A stretch of 64,000 bases of DNA from Saccharopolyspora_D taberi (lineage in GTDB: Bacteria; Actinomycetota; Actinomycetes; Mycobacteriales; Pseudonocardiaceae): assembly GCF_039534165.1 (NCBI RefSeq), contig NZ_BAAAUX010000024.1, positions 58,720 to 122,719 of the forward strand, in the 5' to 3' direction. This document shows, piece after piece, positions 59,449 to 64,000 of the stretch. The position numbers were made by a program, and so were the translations under genes. How positions within the stretch are numbered: position 1 is the stretch's first letter; the number at the start of each line of letters is the position of its first letter. The notes beneath the pieces are model-generated. The model made no database searches. It was not told the DNA's origin and saw only the letters and a list, made by a program, of their open reading frames with translations.

Positions 59449-60731
59449 GCCTCCGGGGTGAACCGCGGGAAGGCGAGCTCGCCCGCGTAGCGGGCCGCGT
59501 CACCGAGGGTCTCCTCGATGCGCAGCAGCTGGTTGTACTTGGCCACCCGCTCGCTGCGGGCCGGGGCACCGGTCTTGATCTGGCCGCAGCCGGTGGCCAC
59601 CGCCAGGTCGGCGATCGTGGTGTCCTCGGTCTCGCCGGAGCGGTGGCTCATCATGCTCTTGTAGCCGCAGGAGGTGGCCAGGTGGACCGCGTCCAGCGTC
59701 TCCGACAGGGTGCCGATCTGGTTGACCTTGACCAGCAGCGCGTTGCCCGCCCGGCGGCTGATGCCCTCCTCCAGCCGCTCCGGGTTGGTGACGAACAGGT
59801 CGTCGCCGACCAGCTGCACGCGCTCGCCGACCTCGCTGGTCAGCCGCACCCAGCCGTCCCAGTCGTCCTCGGACAGCGGGTCCTCGATGGACACCAGCGG
59901 GTAGGCGTCGAGCAGCTCGGTGTAGTACGCGGCCATCTGCTCGGCGCTGCGCTTGGAGCCCTCGAAGTGGTAGGCGCCGTCCTTGTAGAACTCGGTGGCG
60001 GCGACGTCGAGCGCGAGCACGATGTCGCGGCCCAGCTTGTAACCGGCCTTCTCGATCGCGGTGGCGATCAGGTCCAGCGCGGCGCGGTTGTTGGCCAGGT
60101 CGGGGGCGAAGCCGCCCTCGTCACCGAGGCCGGTGGCCAGGCCCTGGGCCTTGAGCACCGACTTCAGGCTGTGGTAGGTCTCCGCGCCCCAGCGCAGGGC
60201 CTCGGAGAAGGAGTCCGCGCCGACCGGCGCGATCATGAACTCCTGGACGTCGACACCGGTGTCGGCGTGCGCGCCGCCGTTGAGGATGTTCATCATCGGC
60301 ACCGGCAGCACGTGCGCGTTCGGGCCGCCGACGTAGCGGAACAGCTCCAGGCCGACCGACTCGGCCGCGGCCTTGGCCACCGCCAGCGAGACGCCCAGGA
60401 TCGCGTTGGCGCCCAGCCGGGACTTGTCCGGGGTGCCGTCGAGGTCGACGAGCTTCTGGTCGACCACCCGCTGCTCGATCGCGTCGACGCCGGTCAGCTC
60501 CGGACCGATCTCGTCCAGAACCGCCTCGACGGCCTTCTCGACGCCCTTGCCGCCGTAGCGGTCGGCGTCACCGTCGCGCAGCTCGACTGCCTCGTGCTCG
60601 CCGGTCGAGGCGCCGGAGGGAACCGCGGCCCGGGTGAGCGTGCCGTCCTCCAGTGCGACTTCGACCTCGACGGTGGGGTTCCCGCGGGAGTCCAGGATCT
60701 CGCGGGCGCCGACCTGCTCGATGATCGCCAC
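59445..60731 (-). CDS. eno: Enolase
   Basis: 428 residues, full length. EILDSRGNPTVEVEV (12-26), the metal-binding Asp/Glu in VSIEDPLSEDDWDGW, catalytic Lys in LLVKVNQIGTLSET and the SHRSGETEDTTIADLAVA signature. Interconverts 2-phosphoglycerate and phosphoenolpyruvate in glycolysis. Upstream gap of 284 bases (60732-61015) to the divergent TPR gene presumably holds its promoter; no hexamers are obvious. Confidence 0.98.
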   Translation of the reverse strand: MAIIEQVGAREILDSRGNPTVEVEVALEDGTLTRAAVPSGASTGEHEAVELRDGDADRYGGKGVEKAVEAVLDEIGPELTGVDAIEQRVVDQKLVDLDGTPDKSRLGANAILGVSLAVAKAAAESVGLELFRYVGGPNAHVLPVPMMNILNGGAHADTGVDVQEFMIAPVGADSFSEALRWGAETYHSLKSVLKAQGLATGLGDEGGFAPDLANNRAALDLIATAIEKAGYKLGRDIVLALDVAATEFYKDGAYHFEGSKRSAEQMAAYYTELLDAYPLVSIEDPLSEDDWDGWVRLTSEVGERVQLVGDDLFVTNPERLEEGISRRAGNALLVKVNQIGTLSETLDAVHLATSCGYKSMMSHRSGETEDTTIADLAVATGCGQIKTGAPARSERVAKYNQLLRIEETLGDAARYAGELAFPRFTPEA

Positions 60732-61015
60732 GTGTGCTCCTCATTCAGCGTTTGAACTACGGACGTGTCGAGCCGCCCCGGCGTTGCACACGGCGGGCCG
60801 AAACGCCCGACGACCGGGTACGAGCCTAACGGGGGCGTTGTGGGCGCCGCCGCAGACTCGCTCGGATCCGGCACGTGGCCGTGGTCATGGCCGGAATCCC
60901 GCCGGTCGGCGGTGTGGTCTGCGGTTTCGCCGCCGACGTGCTCCCGCCGGCGGGATGTACCACCATCCGGTCGGACGTCGAGGATCGGCCCGCCGGAACG
61001 TAATCTGGTCCACCT

Positions 61016-61417
61016 ATGAGCAGCGAAGGCCCTACTAGCGTCGAAGGCACAGTGGAGGCGTTCCGCCGGGCCGAGAGCCTGGTCGCCCAGCGGCGTCCGC
61101 TGGAGGCGATCCGGGTGCTCGAACCGGTGCTCGACATCGCCTCGGACAAGAAAAGCGTGCAACTGCTCCTCGGCCGCGCGTACCTGTTCTCCGCGCAGTT
61201 CAGGCGGGCCGAGCTGGCGTTCCTGCGGGTCCTGGAGCTGGACCCGTCCGACCACTACGCGCGGCTGATCCTCGGCCGCACGCTGCAACGGCAGGGCAGG
61301 CTGATCGAAGCCCGGACCCAGCTGCGGCTCGCCGCGACCATGAACCCCGACCCCGCCTACCAGGAAGCCCTGGGCGAGATCAACGCCCGGATCGCCACCG
61401 ACCCCCGCTTCGAGTAG
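61016..61417 (+). CDS. Tetratricopeptide repeat protein
   Basis: 133 residues of three TPR-like helix pairs: AESLVAQRRPLEAIRVLEPV, LLLGRAYLFSAQFRRAELAF, LILGRTLQRQGRLIEARTQL. A small protein-interaction scaffold commonly found beside the enolase region in actinomycetes. Divergent from eno and convergent with the transglycosylase gene three bases further on. Confidence 0.88.
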   Translation: MSSEGPTSVEGTVEAFRRAESLVAQRRPLEAIRVLEPVLDIASDKKSVQLLLGRAYLFSAQFRRAELAFLRVLELDPSDHYARLILGRTLQRQGRLIEARTQLRLAATMNPDPAYQEALGEINARIATDPRFE

Positions 61418-61420
61418 CCG

Positions 61421-62218
61421 TCAGCGCCTGCGGTTGCCCGCCGCGGCGTACTTCTCCGCCAGCCCGAAGACCTTCTGCCCGTACTCCTCCGAGTTGTTGT
61501 AGGACAGCAGACCCGACCACCACCCGGGGCCGGTGGACATGTTCCGGCCGCCGTTGCACAGGTAGCGGGCGGCGGCGGTCGCGGCGTCGTCGAGGTTCTG
61601 CGGGTCGCCGAGGCCGTCGCCGTTGCCGTCGGTGGCCCACTTCCGCCAAGTGGACGGGATGAACTGCATCGGTCCGACCGCGCGGTCGTAGAGCCGGTCG
61701 CCGTCGAGGGCGCCGCCGTCGGTGTCGCCGATGACCCGGACGCCCGGCGTTCCGTCGAGCGGGACGCCGATGATCGGCCGGGACGGCCGCGCGTCCTCGC
61801 GCAGCAGGGCGCCGCCGTAGCGGCCGTGGTCGGACTCGATGCGCCCGATGCCCGCGAGCGTCGTCCACGAGATCCGGCATCCCGGCTGGTGGCGGCGCAT
61901 CGCCAGGTCGGCGTTGACGTAGGACACCAGCGCGCGGGCCGGGACGTCGATGTCGGCCGAGACCTGGTCGGCCCAGTGCCGGACCGGGTCCACCCCGGGA
62001 CCGGCCTGCGGGATCGGCTCCTCCACCGGCGGCGCGGCCGAGCCCGGTTCGACCGGAGCGGGCCGCAGTTCCTGCACCGGCTGCGGTCCGGCGACCGGGG
62101 CCGCCGACGGGGTGCCGAACGCGCCGAGCAGTCCGATGCCGCCGACCAGCGCGGCGAGCAGCGCGACCGCGACCGCCAACCGGCCCAGGGCGGTCAGCAC
62201 ACCAGTGGTCTCGATCAC
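61421..62218 (-). CDS. Lytic transglycosylase, membrane anchored
   Basis: 265 residues from GTG at 62218. One N-terminal membrane span (LAVAVALLAALVGGIGLLGA), a Pro-rich linker, then an SLT_2 domain: ISWTTLAGIGRIESDHGRYG with the catalytic Glu and YDRAVGPMQFIPSTWRKWAT. Second of three paralogues within 10 kb. Cell-wall remodelling, probably linked to division or growth through its neighbours. Confidence 0.88.
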   Translation of the reverse strand: MIETTGVLTALGRLAVAVALLAALVGGIGLLGAFGTPSAAPVAGPQPVQELRPAPVEPGSAAPPVEEPIPQAGPGVDPVRHWADQVSADIDVPARALVSYVNADLAMRRHQPGCRISWTTLAGIGRIESDHGRYGGALLREDARPSRPIIGVPLDGTPGVRVIGDTDGGALDGDRLYDRAVGPMQFIPSTWRKWATDGNGDGLGDPQNLDDAATAAARYLCNGGRNMSTGPGWWSGLLSYNNSEEYGQKVFGLAEKYAAAGNRRR

Positions 62219-62346
62219 CCGGCCCAGGCTACTTGCCGGTAGCCCGATCGGGCCAGGTCCGGCCCGGCGGCCCACGGTGTGGGACCTCTGGGGTGGGCTC
62301 TGAGGTGGGGACCTCTGGGTGGGACCTCTTGGGCGGGCCCTCCCGG

Positions 62347-63204
62347 CTACTGCGCGACGGGCAGCTCCCGGCTCCTGCGGCCGTAGTGGTCGGCGTAGTC
62401 GAGCACTTCCTGGCCGTACGCGCGGCTCTCGTTGTAGGTCATCAGCGCTTTCCAGAACCGGTCCGGGTCGCGCAGGTCGCCGCCCGCGGAGTCGCACAGG
62501 TAGGTCCCGGCGGCCAGCGCCGCGTCGTCGATGTCGTGCGGGTCGGCGACGCCGTCGCCGTCCGCGTCGGCCGCCCACTTCTGCCAGGTGGCGGGGATGA
62601 ACTGCAACGGGCCGACCGCGCGGTCCCAGCGGGTGTCGCCGTCGAGCCGCCCGCCGTCGGTGTCGTCGATCCGCTTGACCCCGGGACTGCCGTCCAGCGG
62701 CAGGCCGATGATCGCCGAGCTCGGCCTGCCGGTCAGGTCCAGCTTCGCGCCGCCGTGCCTGCCGTGGCTGGACTCCACCGCGCCGATCCCGGCCAGCACG
62801 GTCCAGCTGATCCGGCAGTCGGGTGCGGTCCGTTCGAGCGACCGGCTCGCGTAGCCGTACGCCTGGAGCGCGGCGCGGGGGATGTTGAGCGGGTCGGCCA
62901 GCGACTCCGACCAGGTGGTGAGCTGGTTCTGCGGCCGGGCCTCCGGCGTGAGCCGGGGCGCGTCCGCGGGCAGCAGCCGGACGTCCGGCGGCGGCACGCC
63001 GGGGTCGGGCGGGGCGGTGGCGGAGGGTAACTCGGTGGTCGTGACCGGCGACTCCCGCGAGGTCGGGGGCGGCGCGCAGGACACGAGCAGCGTCATCATC
63101 GGCGTGAGCCCCAGTGCCAGCCAGGGGCTGCGTGGTCGCTGCCGCACGAACCGTCCTCTCCGAAGTGCCGCGGCCGGCGCTCGCCGGTGCGCGTTGAACA
63201 ACAT
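62347..63204 (-). CDS. Lytic transglycosylase lipoprotein (LpqU-like)
   Basis: 285 residues. A long basic head, hydrophobic segment and lipobox LLVSC (Cys43), then an SLT_2 domain: ISWTVLAGIGAVESSHGRHG and WDRAVGPLQFIPATWQKWAA. Position between mazG and eno is that of the mycobacterial lipoprotein LpqU. Third paralogue of the set. Confidence 0.85.
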   Translation of the reverse strand: MLFNAHRRAPAAALRRGRFVRQRPRSPWLALGLTPMMTLLVSCAPPPTSRESPVTTTELPSATAPPDPGVPPPDVRLLPADAPRLTPEARPQNQLTTWSESLADPLNIPRAALQAYGYASRSLERTAPDCRISWTVLAGIGAVESSHGRHGGAKLDLTGRPSSAIIGLPLDGSPGVKRIDDTDGGRLDGDTRWDRAVGPLQFIPATWQKWAADADGDGVADPHDIDDAALAAGTYLCDSAGGDLRDPDRFWKALMTYNESRAYGQEVLDYADHYGRRSRELPVAQ

Positions 63205-63255
63205 CGTCGCGGCCGGCGATTTCGTGACCGGGGGCGACTTTTCACACAGTCCGGT

Positions 63256-64000
<745 letters not shown>

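Overview
The window comes from a high-GC actinomycete, most likely Pseudonocardiales close to Saccharopolyspora. This rests on strongly G/C-biased third codon positions, the actinobacterial block mazG - lpqU-like - eno - ftsB/DivIC-like - DUF501 - ppx at the right end, and the style of the ABC and transglycosylase proteins. It is inference, not a database match. Two assembly gaps are present (9659-9706 and 33023-33071).

Positions 1 to about 38,576 are a prophage of a siphovirus (phiC31-like in its recombination genes); its left end lies outside the window. From about 30.3 kb leftwards on the minus strand run HNH endonuclease, a class II histone-deacetylase-like enzyme (cargo), small and large terminase, portal, MuF-like head protein, scaffold, capsid, connectors, major tail protein, the frameshifting tail chaperones, tape measure, Dit-like and minor tail proteins, and an amidase endolysin with C-terminal membrane helices. 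Translationally coupled to the endolysin is an FMN-dependent alpha-hydroxy-acid oxidase (cargo). The early/replication genes follow: RecB-like nuclease, a 33-residue membrane peptide, a Gp3-type recombination directionality factor, a resolvase-like nuclease, primase-helicase, family A DNA polymerase and a sigma-like protein. The large terminase gene is broken by five extra bases exactly at its Walker A motif, so the prophage may be defective (or the assembly wrong here).

From 30.6 to 34.8 kb a plus-strand array of about ten small genes of unknown function ends in a good intrinsic terminator. Between consecutive genes of this array lie seven copies of a 57-59 base hairpin with conserved outer arms and internal loop but three different, internally complementary inner stems. 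This covarying intercistronic RNA element (or folded single-strand DNA recombination site) is the most unusual feature of the window.

The right end of the prophage (34.8-38.5 kb) has a Ser/Asp-repeat protein, a cloverleaf-like structured stretch, a roughly 300 bp field of GTTACG/CGTAAC repeats arranged symmetrically around an AT-rich palindrome, and a large serine integrase. The integrase start abuts a uracil-DNA glycosylase gene whose reading frame ends inside its conserved YHVS motif, so the phage appears to have integrated into, and truncated, that host gene.

The chromosome (38.6-64 kb) carries a serine carboxypeptidase, a DUF4190 membrane protein, a divergent NmrA-type oxidoreductase/TetR pair, a drug-type ABC transporter operon with its own small XRE regulator, a decayed XRE regulator, a dppABCDF-like peptide importer, ppx, three lytic transglycosylase paralogues, an AidB-like acyl-CoA dehydrogenase, a nested palindromic intergenic repeat, a Uma2 protein, DUF501, an FtsB-like protein, enolase, a TPR protein and the start-truncated mazG.
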